Shown here piece after piece: positions 35,852-49,606 of a stretch of 64,000 nucleotides of DNA. Position 1 is the stretch's first letter, and every line of letters begins with the position of its first letter. The position numbers and the translations under genes are program-made. The stretch is taken from positions 13,849,416 through 13,913,415 of the forward strand of contig NC_051101.1 of NCBI RefSeq assembly GCF_901709675.1, in the 5' to 3' direction. Source of the stretch: Syngnathus acus (Eukaryota; Chordata; Actinopteri; Syngnathiformes; Syngnathidae). A model generated the notes under the pieces. It did not search any database and was not told the DNA's origin. It saw only the letters and a program-made list of their open reading frames with translations.

Positions 35852-37029
35852 TCAGAAACAGGCAGATAATTAAAAGATTGACTTGCTTGCTTAATTTCAC
35901 ACTTGGCAGGCACTCCAGTGAGTGACCCAAGTATTTGTATACACACACATCCAAAAGTCAATTCCCCATAATATGTCCCCTTTAATGTTAATGTTAGATC
36001 GCATTTGATAGTGTAGCTAATGTTGGGGCCAAAGCGATTAGTCAGGCCTTTTGAGACGTCGCTGTCTCCTGACTCTGGTTATCTCGCCGCACTGATAAGC
36101 GCGAGAGGCCTGTCAGAGGAACAAACGGTAAATACTTAAAACCACTTAAGGATTCTCTCCTCTTTTTTTTGCAGTCACACTTTAATTAACACGGCAGATA
36201 TCCTTGCAATGAGCCAATGCTATCTGGAGGTGAGGGTGGGGGGGGGGGGGTCTCGGACCAGTTTTGAGTGTGAAAATGCATGCACACTCTCGGTGGAAGT
36301 GTTGTTTGCGTGCTCTCCAGCTAAACAGCTGTAGCCCGCGCCGCCATCAGATATTTATAAGCGGCTCATGAATATGGATGGACGGCGAGATGGGACTGAT
36401 GTTTGTCCTCTAAGAGCGGATGAAAGGGGAACCAAGGCGCTCCCTTTTCCCAGGCCGGGGGAACGGGAATGCTGGCAGAACGGGATTGCTAGCGAGACTT
36501 GGGAAATATGAACAGGGTACAAGATGGCGTCAGACAGATGGTGGGTGGGCTTTAATGACGTGCCATTTACTCTTGTGGATGTTGAGATTAAAACCTTGTA
36601 AGTGTTAGCGTAGTTGGCGTTGTTGTCTCGAGGACCGCAATGGTGATACCTGCCGACGCTTCTTTTATAATAAGCTACAACGATACTCAGATGACATCCT
36701 GAACATGATTTTGGACTGGAAAGAGAAGCCTGAAAAGCTGTACAGAAGCAACAAAAGAACAATCTAGAACCGTTCTTCTACGCAGCGACAGCCGCTAATC
36801 CAGCGCGCTGCCTCGGCAACAGAAGACAAATCTTCTTCATCGTGGCAGTGAATTGCAAATGTCCTTGAGCATAATGCCGCCAAATGTTTGGTCAAGTAGA
36901 ACATGGCTGGCCTAAGTGACCACGGTAGAGGTCAGCGCACTGAGCTTGAACTGCGATGAACCTCTCCGTGCTCATCACCGAGTCATCTATCAAGCGCTAA
37001 TATGCGGGCGCTAAGCAACCTGTCCGTGC
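35848..37029. other. Intergenic DNA with possible conserved patches
   Basis: No gene is recognised. CACTTTAATTAACACGGCAG near 36177 and GATATTTATAAGCGGCTCAT near 36350 look non-random but are unassigned. A G-run lies at 36238-36250. Confidence 0.4.
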
Positions 37030-37069
37030 ATTAAAAGTCGCCCATTACCATAATGGGCTGCTTTTTAAT
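37030..37069. repeat. Near-perfect palindrome in the gene desert
   Basis: An 18-nt left arm (37030-37047, ATTAAAAGTCGCCCATTA) and a 19-nt right arm (37051-37069) are inverted copies. They are separated by only CCA and differ by a few mismatches or one indel. The centre is CCCATTA-CCA-TAATGGG, a symmetric pair of homeodomain cores. Confidence 0.85.
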
Positions 37070-40000
37070 ACGGCTAATCGGCCGCTGCGACCTTGCCCCG
37101 TTGCTGGCCAGGTAAAAGGACCCAGACGAATGCCGGAATGGACATATTTAGAGGCTAAAGGACCATTAAGGACTTTCAGCGCTTTCCGGGCTCTCGTCGT
37201 AGTTACGCATCGTAAAAGGGAGATGGGCAAATGGGTGCGGGACTACAAACAAGAAGAGAAAATTGGAATCAAAGAGGATTCAAATGTTGGAAGACGTCAG
37301 CGTGGGTGCTATGTGGTACTGGGCGGGGGCAGAATGTGAATAATTTGCCTCCGCAAAACTGTAGTGGTTAACATTTGGCTTTTTGTCTGAGCCTTTGTAA
37401 TTGTGGACAAATGATCCCAGGAGTGGGACAATAATGTTTTTATGGGACTCTAAATGTTGAGCTCACCAGGGTCATCGTGGGAGTGTAACGTCCAACACGT
37501 GGCCCAGCTTGAACTCCGTCCGGCCCATCCGGAGGGGGCTGGAGGAGGACCGGGTAGAAAGCGAGGACTCGCCACCCTCAGGGTCACGTCGACAAGTGCT
37601 CACTTTGTTCTCGTGGGAGACAACGGCCACTCAGAACACAAAGTACCTTAATGGGCAAACAAGAGCCAGGCCGGCTCTTGTCAACTGGAGAGATAATATT
37701 GCCCTGATGCGAATCCGTGCCTGGGTTGCCCACGTCTTGGCATCCACTGAAGAAGGCCTTCCGGCTTCGGGCAACAAGCCTTCCTTTGTCTCTCACTGGA
37801 TGTTGATGTGGATCAGAATGGACAGATTTTAGGATTAAAAGGCTTCAGTCGGTGTCAAGGGACGGGACCAGACAGGATTTGGCCCAAGCCATGAATGAAG
37901 ATTCAAACACCGACAACGACAAGAATTGTTTGGAGCAATCGTCAAGTTTTTCCAATTGATGATTAGAGATGTCACCGTTCAGATTTTGGCTGGCAAACCA
38001 GTTTGGGGTGTGACGATTTCCTCAAGTTATTTGGTGCAAATAAATGAATAAATAGATAAGTAAGTAAATGAATAAATACATATTTTTTCTACTCATTCCA
38101 TAGGCGCAATGGCAATAATTTGTCCTTTTTTGATAACTACTGACGTTGGGCATCAGGCGGACGGACTTTGGTGAACCTTCTCCACCTGCACCCATGTGGT
38201 GAACTTGATAGCCAGCTGCTGCTCATACTGACGGATATCTTTCAGGCACACGTGGAATCCATCTCAGCTTCCGTCTGTGGCTTGTCAGTGAGCATCAGTC
38301 ATCTCCGTGCATCTGACACAAGCGAGAGATGACAACATCCGCCGCTGCTTCAACTGACGCTTCTCAAGACAAAACGACGAGAGGCAGCCTCGTCTCATCT
38401 TGTCTTCTGACTGTCCGGCGCAAAGTTCGACAAGGACTGCTCTCGGATATCCAGTATTGTATTTTTTTTATCGGAGAGTGAGTGCGCCAACTACGCGGTC
38501 ATTTCAGCATCACACCTGAAAAATAATGACGCATATCATCGTGATTCTACCACAGTTCATTCACTGATAGCGCCTGGCACAATGGCTCCACAAAGGAGGG
38601 TCAAAGGTCACCGTGGGCCACCCACGTCACTGCGCTGCAAACAAGCCGGCGTGGAATGCCAACGGGGAGCAAAACCTCGGGGGCTCGTCACCCGACCATT
38701 GTGACACACCCGAGCGGGTTTAGCTATGCGCCGCCCCCGCCGGCCAATCCGCAGTATCAAAGGACCCCCCCCCCAATCAATCCCATTCACGCCAAGCCAC
38801 ACATGGGCGTACGCACACAACGGCCATCTCTGATGCCCTTCTGATTCGCCGCTGTGGCATTTAGCAGCAGAACTTTAGCCTGTGTGCGTGTGTGTGTGTG
38901 CGTGCGTGCGTACGCTTGCGCAGCAGGGTGGGGGTGTGCGAAGGGTCGGATGGGTGACAAACGGCGCGGTGCAGATGTCCTCTCGGCTTCATGAATGGCG
39001 ACTGTTGTGATGGTCATGGGGAAATGCGCTGGAGGGCTGGCCTACGCACTTCACTCCATATGAATGGATGGAATTCAACGGCGTCAACAATGTGGCCCCT
39101 CTACTATGCTTTCACTCCCAAACGTTCATTTTCAGCTTTTTTATCTTCCTCTATAAATTAGCTGGTTAATTGCCGCGCGCATATTTCCACAAGTTCCTAA
39201 AAAACGGTTTACTGGCCCTTTGAATGTCTCGACTGGGCGCACCCCTGCACATGTTAAAAATACTTCAACTACTAATAGTATTGCTGCATAATGCAATGGT
39301 GCAAATACTTGTCCAGTTGTCTTTTCCAAACTTTTAAAATCACGCACCCCATTCAAGACCCTGACAGAATCGGCGCACCCCCATTTCCCCTAAACACCCT
39401 TAAAAAAGTCAAAGCAAAAAATAATAATCCTACAAATAAATGCGATTGCAATACTGTGTGTACTTGAGCAGTCTTTGCCCAAGTCCTTCCGGAGAAGACT
39501 TGGCGCACCCCCTCCACCTCCCTCAAAAAGGAACTCAACTAGTCCTGTGGAGCTCATGGCCATTCATGACCTTGTTTATCTGCCTCTTCTGCTGCTCTTT
39601 CACACCACTGGGCGTAAGCGGAGAGGTTTGCTGGCTAAACATCCAAAGGCGAGTAGGAGCTGCAAGCATCACAGTTATTGTTGCCACTTTAATGCCATCA
39701 ACACATCCATATGAAATCAAGCTGAGAGGGCGACGGGACAATAGCAACCATTGTGGTGCTCGGATCAGAAGGCCAAACAAAGGACCCCCCCCCCCCCTTC
39801 CTGGTGCTTCCTGGTAGAGGACGGACGGCCAGTGACGTGATTGGTCCCTGCTGGGGACTACCTGGCATTTGTCACGCTCGTATTGGTTTTTGGAGCCATG
39901 TGTTGATGGCGCTGGCATTTTTGTGAATGATGATGCCTGATGGATGCTGATGAGGGTCCAATGGAAGGAAGGATAAGAGGTGACGGGACATTTTGGAGTG

Positions 40001-40127
40001 ACTGCAAAGGTGTTGCACGTTGCGTGTGTGTGTGGAGGGTGCGTGCGTGAGTGAGTGGGCAAACGTCGATGGCCGTGTCAGGGGTGAGTGATAACTGTGG
40101 TCCTTTCAGTACTGCGAAGTGGGATGT
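37070..40127. other. Intergenic DNA, no gene recognised
   Basis: Mixed-composition DNA with a short interrupted TG run at 38880-38912 and C-runs at 38764-38774 and 39784-39798. No exon signature is seen. Confidence 0.5.
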
Positions 40128-40232
40128 GATGGATGGATGGATGGATGGATGGATGGATGGATGGATGGATGGATGGATGGATGGATGGATGGATGGATGG
40201 ATGGATGGATGGATGGATGGATGGATGGATGA
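40128..40232. repeat. (ATGG)n microsatellite
   Basis: About 26 perfect ATGG units. Both strands are open (WMDG / IHPS peptides) only because of the repeat. Confidence 0.98.
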
Positions 40233-43200
40233 TTAGCACGCTGGGCACCCGTTCCCCAGCCTTCCCCATGTCTCTCCTTAGGCCAGATGCCTAAAATAAA
40301 GAATCTAAATTATACATTGTCTTTTATTTATTTATTTTTTCACTTGATCAAATAATTCCATCAATATTACCTAATGTCTGAGATTTCAAATACATTATTT
40401 AGATTTAAATAATATTTAAAAACATTTTTTTTATCATTTTATTTATATGTAATATAAATATATATTTTTGATGGACAAAATTACAATGCTCCCATTATTT
40501 ATTTATTCATTTATTTATTTAATACAATCAAACTTATTTGAATATGTTAAAAGAAAACATCTCTCCATTTATCTTCTATATTTAAAATGAAAGACTATAC
40601 TAGGGATTTATTGAGGGGAAAAATATTTCACTGGGGAATAACAGACCAAATAAATAAATAAATAAAATAAGCGCACATTAGTTTTGTGGCGAATGCACTC
40701 CAGAGCAATTAGCATCATGTGACCCTGGAAGGCACATTTGCATCAGAGTGCATTCAAATGCCAGGAGCAAAACAATGAACATGCTGCACTCCAAGAAGCG
40801 ACGGTGCACCTGACACAGCTTTTCTTTTTGATGGGCCCTGACTTTTCATGGCCACTCTTTTCATGGCTTCCCTGGCGTTTGAAGGCTTTGTGGGCTCGCT
40901 CGGCGGTCGGCTGCTCCAGGCCCCGGCACGGCTACAGAGAGGCTGCTGAGGAACACCCCAGAGAGCGGCGAGCGCAACCTGCCTGCTGTCTTTTCTCAGT
41001 CTTCACACACGGCGAGGGAAACAACAAAGCTAATGCGAGTGGGCGCAGAGACCTTTGCGGCACGCCGCATGGCTAATTGAGCACATATCGCATACCGGCG
41101 CTGTCCATCCATCCGTCCGTTCGTCCGTCCGCCAACTCTGCGTATTACACCGTACGTTGATAAAGTGACCTTTGGGGGCATCTCTGGCTTGTGTCTCTTT
41201 CTATCCACACTTCATAAATGAGCAGAAGGCTGTTTTGTCACTGGCAAAGTGAAGGCCCCGGGGCCAGCATTTAATTGCTTTGGCCCCGGCGCGCTCCAAA
41301 AGAGGTGCCGCACCAATTAATCCCCTTAGTACAGCGCCACGTCCTCGTCCCCCTGGCAGAGGCGTCCCGCAGGGTCGTTGACAACGATGGCTCCCCCCTC
41401 CCTTCCTCACAACACCACACTGGCCGGCGCGGCACCTTTCATGTGTATATGCAAGAACCCTCCTTACGTAGCGCCGTCAATTATATATAGACCTCAAGTT
41501 GTACTATTCACTTGAAAAAAAACGATAAATATAAAGAATATAAGGAACGCCAGCCATATCGTAATCAAATGTGTTACTCCAAATGTCTGTTTCATCCTTC
41601 ATTAAAAGCTGTACTCATGGAGATTACTCAGACATCCTTGCTGAGGTGCATTTTCAAAGTCTGAAGGGCATCATTACCTTTTTTGCGTCAGCTACCGGAA
41701 AAGTAAAAAGGGGGGAGTGGAGTAATGGATTTTTCTTTTTTTTTTATGGCAAGGATTCACAATTAGAACGTTGTGACTGGATTCACAATTAGACGACCAA
41801 AAAAAAAAAAAAAAACGTGAAGATTTGAGAAATGTTATATAACATTTCACAAATTGAAACAACAAACAAAAAAATAATTGTTACTTAATTCACCACTTTA
41901 ATTTCAAACTTATTACATTTGAACTGATATTTATCCCCTCTCCCTAAAATTGGTCCTCCACGGCAAAACAAATTCAGACCTTTATTTGAAATGTTTCCAA
42001 AGTCCAAATCCCATCAAATCTTCTAAAATGATATCTGGGATGGATGGTTGGCCCATTTTAAGGCCAGCAGAAGAAGAAGACACCTTGAGTCAACAAACAA
42101 GCTCAGTGACGCTGCGGGCATGCAGTCTACAAAAGCGACAAAGATTTAAGTAATGAGCGGAGCCCAATTAAAAAGAGCCTTTCTCCTCCCCCTTCCTCCC
42201 TGGCCCTCCTCTTTTCATCTGAACGTCCTTCAGTCTGCTCTCCTCCAGCGCCTTGTTATTGATCACCTTTAACCCGCGTGTCAAAACTAGCATTTAGGCC
42301 CATCCCTGGGGCTGAGCGTGTGTCGATGGCACCCTGCCCCATAAATCATTAGCGGGAGGGGCGGGCCTGACTTTCACACACACACGGAGGCCGACCCCGC
42401 ACCCCGCGGGGTCGAAGGTCAGCGACGCTCTCACGGATTAACGCCCAGACAACCCCCCGCTTAGCCTCTCGCCCTGCGTCCAACCCGCTTCTATTCCCTC
42501 GTGGGCCCCGCCGGTGGGACCTTTTTGATTTTTAAATAAGACAAAAGGTCGATTTCCTCTGTTCAAGTACGTGACTGTCGGTTGCCTCTTTGTCAAATTG
42601 AAAAGCGATGAGCGGCGCCGCTTCCATTGGCTGCCAAACAAGTCGGCGGCGGCGTTCTCTCCCACGACGGCGCAAGCATCCCTTTCTTCCTGAACCCGTC
42701 TAGGAAAACCCCAAGAGAAAGATTATAAATGATGATCAATTATAAATAGAGCCCAATGTGTTTTGTGCCTTAAGGGCCACCGTAGCTGCTATGGCATCCA
42801 TTGGTCCAAGGCCACATGACAAGTCACTGTCCCACAACTTTCAGTTGCTATGTTGGTTGCCAACTAGGCCACCCTCAAGAAGAAGAAGAGATTCAACCCT
42901 CGTCTGAGACGCTCCGTATTTCCGCACAGCCAGCTGATTAGGCCCAAGACTGTCTCTAATCACAATGCCGCTCATCTGTGTAGCCTCCTAATGACACTCT
43001 GTCCTCCATTTTGTGCCGCCTTAACTTCTGTCTTCTCCTCATTCATCTCTTCTGCTTTAGAACAGTTTAACTAAGCCAAAATGTGTATTTCCTTGATTAC
43101 GCGTCAAGAAAACAACAAAGTGGTCCTGGCAATGAATCTATACAGAGCACAATTACGCAAGCCCATCTTTACAATGTATTTGCTCTTTTTGAATCTCCGT

Positions 43201-44999
43201 GCGAGGCCCCTCCGAAGGCAACGCGCGACACGCTCAATGCTGCAAGGCCTCTCGTCTTGTATTATTTCTTTTCTCTCTCGCTCCACAACCTTGTTATTGA
43301 AGACGAGAAGGAGCTTTTTGCCTTATAGCTGACAAAAGCCTAGCTGGAATGAGAAAGAAGAGAAAAGGGGACGGCGGGGGAGTGCAACCTTTAGCACGGG
43401 GGTCCGCCATGTTCTTTTCCACGCACCAATTAACTCTGCAACCTTGCGCTGGCAAGTCCAAAACGCTTTGTCAGCTGCGCCGTGTGCTTGTCTTAAAAGG
43501 TTCAAATACTGCTGCCGCTAATCACAAAGCAATTTACAACTAAATGCTAATACGGAATACAAAACGCCATCCATAAGCTACAAAAAATAGCATCAATGTT
43601 ATGGAAGTTATCATTCTTATTCGAAGGCAAATGGTACAGCAAAACAATATAACGATTCTCACCAGCATATATTCTTTATCCTCTGCAAAAAAAAATCCAA
43701 TATTACAGTTTACGGAATCAATTAGATGTGAAACTCTTCATCGTTAATGTATGAAGGTTTGCTACCGCCCCCTGGTGGCCAAGGCATGCGCCCCGGATAA
43801 CGTTTGAAAATGTCAACTAAAACATGAAGGCTCCTACTTTCCTATTTGAGGAAAAAAAAAAAACAGCTCGGCAACCACAGGCGGTCAGCGCTCTTCCCGA
43901 ACTGCGGCTAATTCCCCGCACTAAAGCGTCCCGTAAAAGTAAAAGTGCGCGTAGCTGCCGGCCGGGGAGGCAAGCCGCCCAGATAGAACTGTTAGTCACT
44001 TTGGACAGACACCTGAGGCGGTATAAAATGTCCCTCAAAGACGTGGAAGAGGCAGACGGGAGCGCCTCTCTTCTTCAAACGGCAAAGAGCAACTTTGTGA
44101 AGATGCACTTGTGTGTATCTGCACTCTTACAGGAGGCCCGAGCACATGAAGGAGAGAGAAAGGTGGGGTAGGCCCACATGGCTACAAGGCCCGCTATCAT
44201 AAATAACACAAGAGCGCTCGGGTCTCCATTCTCCCCGTCTCCTCCGGTTCACCGTTTCATATGGTAACGAGGTGTTTCTCCGTGTGGCCGCATTGTTGCC
44301 CGGCTTTTCAAGTGGCTCCGAGGAGGAAACCTTGAGGTAGGGGAAGAGAGGGAATTTTTGATGAAAAAATAACAAAAAAAAACCCGCCATGATTCTATTT
44401 TTTATTTTTTTTTCGAGAAGTCTCCATTTCACCCCCCTTACCTGCCTCGCAGTGGGATTTGAGTATTTATTACATAAACGGTAAAAAGGAGAACTGAGGG
44501 AGCAGAAGACGGAGGGATCTTTCACCCCCTTTCAGGTGAGATCACATCAGTCGTGTTCCGGAAGTGACCCATTTCATCAACGCTTCGAGCAGGGATTGGC
44601 AAACGACTAAACTGAGTGGACTCATGGCAAAAAATCTCAGGAAAAATCTAAAACATGAAAAATGATTGAGGGTTGACAAATAAACAGTAGCAATATGCAA
44701 ATATGCAAGTGCCAAACAGCAAACATGCAGGGGTCGAAATATACTTTTAAATTGTAATGTCACTATTCACCTCTAGATGGCAGACATCTTAGTTGCATCT
44801 ACACCGTCATAAATTGTTTTCGTCATTTCCTTGAAGGAAAATTGATTTAAAATCAGAAATCAGATTCTTTTAGTGGCCTGTGTAATTATTCTCCCCCAAA
44901 TCTAACAAAAAAAACAAAACAATTAAATTATGAATTATGAAAGTCATACAGTACAAAATCTGACAATGTAAGGCCTTTGACACAGGCACGATTTGGAAT
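40233..44999. other. Gene desert downstream of POU3F1, distal part
   Basis: There is an AT-rich block at 40310-40680. An octamer ATTTGCAT lies at 40736-40743 and a second octamer ATGCAAAT at 44695-44702. A possible conserved patch near 41262-41340 has TTTAATTGC and CAATTAATCCCC. No coding sequence is recognised. Confidence 0.45.
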
Positions 45000-45180
45000 C
45001 CCGGGAATCCCAAGCAGGTAGCGGGCTCCCCATTATTCTCCATATTTCCATAATTGCCGGCATTGTGGTGTCATTAATAGGAGGCAATGGCGCGTAACGC
45101 GCTTAATGTTATTTATCTGTCGGCGGATAGCTGGATGCTGCTAATCCTGGTTCATTTGCTGTGGATCAATGCAAATCCGC
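45000..45180. promoter_or_regulatory. Candidate conserved non-coding element with octamer
   Basis: About 180 bp of complex sequence holds TTTCCATAATTGCCGGC, GTCATTAATAGGAGG, CGCTTAATGTTATTTATC, TGCTAATCCTGG and a perfect octamer ATGCAAAT at 45169-45176. This dense mix of TAAT, GATTA-type and POU sites lies 3.2 kb beyond the POU3F1 stop. It is the most enhancer-like block on this side of the gene. Confidence 0.5.
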
Positions 45181-45921
45181 CAGTGTGAGTGAAATAGCGC
45201 CCCCCCCCTCCCTCCCCACCTCAACTCCCCCTTCTGCACAGCCAATGATTCCTCATGTATTTTCCCACCATTAACCAGTCATAATCCCTGCTAATCATCA
45301 CTAATCCACATCTCTGCATCCGTGGCGTCGTGTGAGAGATGACGATGCTTTCCCTTGTCCCAAGGTGGCGCTCATGAGCGACTGTCGAGATGCTCACGAG
45401 GTGTGAGGAGGTGTGTGTGTGTGTGTGGGGGGGGGGGGGGGACAGGTGTTGTGTGATGCGTTCTACCTTGAGTGGATAATAGCGGATGTTCCGCCCGTCC
45501 ATCCAAACACATGAGTCGTTGTGGTGACCTTCCCCCCTGACGGAACAAGTTAAAAGGTTGCCACAGCATACAGCAGATCTAAAAAAAAACAACAATATTT
45601 TTAGTCTGATATTGTGGCTTTCCCACACACAACAACTCAAATCAGGCAACTGCCATATTTTTGTCCAATTGTGAACATTTCTCAGGAAACAAAGCAGCGT
45701 TAAATATTTGGGCCTAATTTATATATTGAACTTTTGTCCATGTAAATTCCATGTGTACTAACTATAATGAATATGTGCAGCGTTTGTCTTCCAAACTATA
45801 CTGTTGAGTTGTAAGTGTGCAGTAGCATTGTCTGACCAGCAGGGGTCGTATGTGGTTCACTCTTGTGACGTTGGCCTGCTGCTGCTCCCTGCTGGAGTTT
45901 CGACCACTTCAGCGTCCTCAA

Positions 45922-45928
45922 ACACACG

Positions 45929-45967
<39 letters not shown>

Positions 45968-45990
45968 GCACACGCACACACACACATACT
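45922..45990. repeat. (CA)n microsatellite, interrupted by CG
   Basis: CA repeats interrupted by CACG units. The derived open frames are artefacts. Confidence 0.95.
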
Positions 45991-48322
45991 TTGACTTCCC
46001 CCCTCGCCTTCGTTTTAACCGAATTCGAACAAGATTTGTATAATAAAGATATTTCGCCTGGCAGATATGACGCTGTTTTTGTTTTACGTGTACAAACCGC
46101 GACGATACAGACAACAGGATAAAAATGAGCTTTTCAGATGATTAGTAAAATGCTTTCAAACTTATTGGCTGTCGATGTCAGAAGCGATGACCGGTGCAAA
46201 TATAAAAAGATGTATTTCCATCCCGTAATATTTTGCTTCAATCGCATAGGTGTTTTCCAAGAAACAAATAATCATGAAAATAACACCATTTTGCTCTGCT
46301 TTCGTTTAATTTGAAACCAGCTAAAGAGAAAAAAAACCGTGTGTAATTTGCCAGGGAACGTTTTTGTGCAACATTTGATTAAAAAGTGAAATGTTGAGTC
46401 ACAAAATGTAACGTTTGATCGTTTGAGGCATATTGTAACGAACGTTCCGTTTATTTTGAAGTCGTTGAAGCAAAAACGAATTCAATCCGCCTTTATGGAA
46501 GAAGGAGAGCGTTAAAGATGTATTTTGATCAACGACTCAAATGAATCATTTGGACATTTAAGAGCAAATAGCAATGAAAACCGGAAATTTGCTTCGACTT
46601 GAAGGCCTTTTTTGAGGGAATTGAGAAAAATAAAATCTCGATTAGAGTCCCCTGTCTTTTAGGGGGATCGCCAGCAAACAGATTAGAAAGCACAATTTTC
46701 TACGTTTACGTGAGTTCCCCCCCCCCATAACGCACGTTCACAAAGCGCCTAAAAATACGACTCTAATGATTAATATCAGAGGACAAACATACAAATTCGA
46801 AAGTCACTGGATGTCAATAAAAATCACAACAGCACATGACTATGAAAATTTGAAGTCGCTTGTGTGGTTGAAATGCGGCCTCTCGTGCTGCAACACAAAC
46901 AAAAGAAAGCACAGCGACGACAACGGAGCACTTTTCTTGTATATACGTTTTTATGTAAGTAATAAAATATTACTATAACATAAATAGAAATGTGACTTTG
47001 CAGTCTACATTTTCAGAGCAATCAACGTACAACCAATGAAGAAAGAGAGTGAATTCATCCACTTCAACAAATATATAGAAAAAAAGAAAACAGAGCTAAC
47101 AAACAAAAAGGAACACATTGAAGAAATAATAAATATATATTTATAAATGATCAATAAATCAAAAATCATATTAAAATATCTTCTGGGATATTATTAGTAA
47201 GTGTACAAAACTGCCCGGAAAATAAACAAACACAAAACATATTCCAGAACAAATACAAGTTTTACATATTGGACATATTTACACATTTTCTCTAAAATCA
47301 CATTTTTTTGTAAACTTTTTTTTCCATTTTTTAATAATTGTCATGTTTTTTTCTTTGGGGAGAAAAATCCCTCAACTGCCTCGTGAATAGCACTGTTCGT
47401 TTTTTTCCCTTCTTTTTTGGGGACTTCTTTATGACACAAAGACGTCAAATAAATATGATTTGAAAAAGTAGGAGAGGAAAAAAAAAAAACCTTGGCCGCG
47501 TTGCCTTCACGGGCCTGCGGCTTTGTAAGTATCGGAGAAAGTCATGTTTTGACATTGAGAGGTGCTGGGTCGGGGGGCACTGAAAGTTACCTGAGTTGCT
47601 CCAACTTCGCGCGGGGGGGCCCGAATGTGTGTGAAAGTGTTGCATTGACAACAAAAAAAGTAAGTGCTCCATGCAGAGAAAGAAAAAAAATCGAGGAAAA
47701 ATCCACAATGAAAGAAAAATCCGCAGTATTTTTTAGCGTCTGCGTGTACAACGTGCGACGTGTGTGGCTCAATATTAATAACAACAATAATAATAATAAT
47801 AATATTAAGGCGTGCAATCAGAACATGTTCGTCCTGATGCAGGTGGAATATTCAATAATTTCCCGCCGTTTTCCTCCCAGTTATTGACCCTGATGTGCTC
47901 CAATCACGACTGCAAATTTCCAAAGCCGCCCAAAAAACACAACAGTTTGGAAATAATAATTACAAAAAAAAAAACGAGAATTCAAATAATAATATTACTA
48001 ATAATAATGAGCAAAAAAAGTTCATTCAGTGCTTACTTTTCATCTCCAGTGTTTTTGTTTTTGCAGGCGTGTGGTGCGTTCACGGTCCCCAAAAAAGGGG
48101 GAGGAGATGCTGATTCTCCTTACATCTCCTCCGTTATAATTTTGGTAAATAAATCTTTGTCTCGCTTTAAATGGAATATTTTTCACTAGATGTGTTTTTT
48201 TCCCCCTCAACATTTCTTCCCGATGCTAAGTTCAAAAAACTGCACACAACGTCCTTCCCTCCCTTCCGCCCCCCAAAGTCTCGTCGAAGAAACTTAAATA
48301 GTGTAAACTCCACGAAATCCCT
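45991..48322. other. AT-rich non-coding DNA downstream of POU3F1, likely including 3' UTR
   Basis: No exon is recognised. The sequence is A/T-rich with TAA/AAT runs at 47785-47806, as expected for a long 3' UTR of a POU III gene. A TTTATT at 46450-46455 would be a distal AATAAA on the minus strand. Confidence 0.45.
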
Positions 48323-48328
48323 TTTATT
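48323..48328 (-). terminator. Proximal polyadenylation signal of POU3F1
   Basis: AATAAA on the minus strand (CAAATAAAAG) lies about 82 nt beyond the POU3F1 stop. If used it would give an unusually short 3' UTR, so more distal signals may be preferred. Confidence 0.45.
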
Positions 48329-48409
48329 TGTCTACAAAGGAGCCTGGTGGCGGATGGCGGGTGGGGTGGGGTGGATTGGGACGGGTCACCCCCTGGGCTG
48401 TCAAGTCAG

Positions 48410-49606
48410 TCACTGCACGGGGCTGTGTAGCGAGCGGTGCAGCGGGGGGGTCTCCGCTTGGGAATATACGTCGTCCATGTTGGGGTGCGGGACCCCCACG
48501 GGCGTCATGCGCTTCTCCTTCTGTCTCCGGTTGCAAAACCAAACGCGCACCACCTCCTTCTCCAGCTGCAGCGTGCCGGCTAAAGTGCTGATCTCGTGCG
48601 CCGACGGCTTGGGGCACTTGAGGAAGTGGTTCTCCAGCGCCCCTTTGACGCCCACCTCGATGGAGGTCCGCTTCTTGCGCTTGCGGCCCTGCGCGGCGAT
48701 CTTGTCCAGGTTGGTGGGGCTGCCCGTGTTGGAGTCGGTCTCCTCCAGCCACTTGTTCAGCAGCGGCTTGAGCTTGCACATGTTCTTGAAGCTCAGCTGC
48801 AGCGCCTCGAACCGGCAGATGGTGGTCTGCGAGAACACGTTGCCGTACAGGGTCCCCAGGGCCAGGCCAACGTCCGCCTGCGTGAAGCCCAGCTTGATCC
48901 GCCGCTGCTTGAACTGCTTGGCGAACTGCTCCAGGTCGTCGGAGCTGGGCGCGTCCTCGTCCGAGTGGTCCTGGTGGTGGCCGAACGCCTGCTGCGGGGA
49001 CTCCATGTGACCGTCGTGCACCGCCGCTGCCGCGTCGTCGTGGAGAGGCTCGCGCATGCCGTGGTGCAGGGCGCCCGGCTGCGGGCTGCCCAGCATCGCG
49101 TTCAGGTTCGTGTATCCCGTCTGAGAGTAGACCAGAGCCTGGTGGCCGCCGCCGCCGCCGCCACCGCCGCCGCCACCGACCCCTCCGCCGCCGCCCGACG
49201 CGGGCGACAGTGGGGACAGGTGGTGCGCGCTGGCCGGAGCCCAGGCGCCGTGGTGGGCACCCGCCGCCGTCTGCTGGTGCACGAGGTGGGATCTGTGGTG
49301 GAAGCCGGCGGCGGCGGCCAAGTCCTCGCGGCTCGCCCCCACCACGCCGCCTTTGTGGTCCTGCTGGCCGAGGTGCGTGCCGCTGGACCAGTCGCTGTTG
49401 GACGTGGGCTGCAGCCACTGGTGGTGCGTCAGGCTCATCGGGTGTCCCGTGTTGGTGGCCGCCAGCCCTTGCAGGTACTCGTGGTGCATCATTTTCTGCA
49501 CCTCCCGGTAGGTGGTCCCCTGGTGCATGCGGTCCGAGTCCGGGTGCATGAGCGGGTTGGACGGCAAGGAGTTATTCCGCGGGATGTACTGAGCTGTTGT
49601 CGCCAT
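48410..49606 (-). CDS. pou3f1: POU domain class 3 transcription factor 1 (Oct-6/SCIP type), intronless
   Basis: A single uninterrupted 398-aa frame, as is usual for class III POU genes. The N-terminal region (1-216) has the conserved [12 protein letters not shown] start, [14 protein letters not shown] near 33-46, His-rich stretches and a poly-Gly tract (about 138-154) encoded by GCC/GCG-type triplets. The POU-specific domain spans about 217-291 ([19 protein letters not shown] to WLEETDS). A short linker follows, and the homeodomain is about 309-368 ([12 protein letters not shown]), with recognition helix [15 protein letters not shown] at 352-366. POU III proteins bind octamer ATGCAAAT-like DNA in the nucleus and control neural and Schwann-cell differentiation. 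The assignment to POU3F1 over POU3F2-4 rests on the N-terminus and on synteny with FHL3 and UTP11. Large open frames on the other strand are shadows of its GC-rich composition. Confidence 0.96.
   Translation of the reverse strand: MATTAQYIPRNNSLPSNPLMHPDSDRMHQGTTYREVQKMMHHEYLQGLAATNTGHPMSLTHHQWLQPTSNSDWSSGTHLGQQDHKGGVVGASREDLAAAAGFHHRSHLVHQQTAAGAHHGAWAPASAHHLSPLSPASGGGGGVGGGGGGGGGGGHQALVYSQTGYTNLNAMLGSPQPGALHHGMREPLHDDAAAAVHDGHMESPQQAFGHHQDHSDEDAPSSDDLEQFAKQFKQRRIKLGFTQADVGLALGTLYGNVFSQTTICRFEALQLSFKNMCKLKPLLNKWLEETDSNTGSPTNLDKIAAQGRKRKKRTSIEVGVKGALENHFLKCPKPSAHEISTLAGTLQLEKEVVRVWFCNRRQKEKRMTPVGVPHPNMDDVYSQAETPPLHRSLHSPVQ

Noticed and set aside
40078-40269. IHPSIHPS / WMDGWMDG peptides
   Set aside because: They are an (ATGG)n microsatellite translated on both strands.
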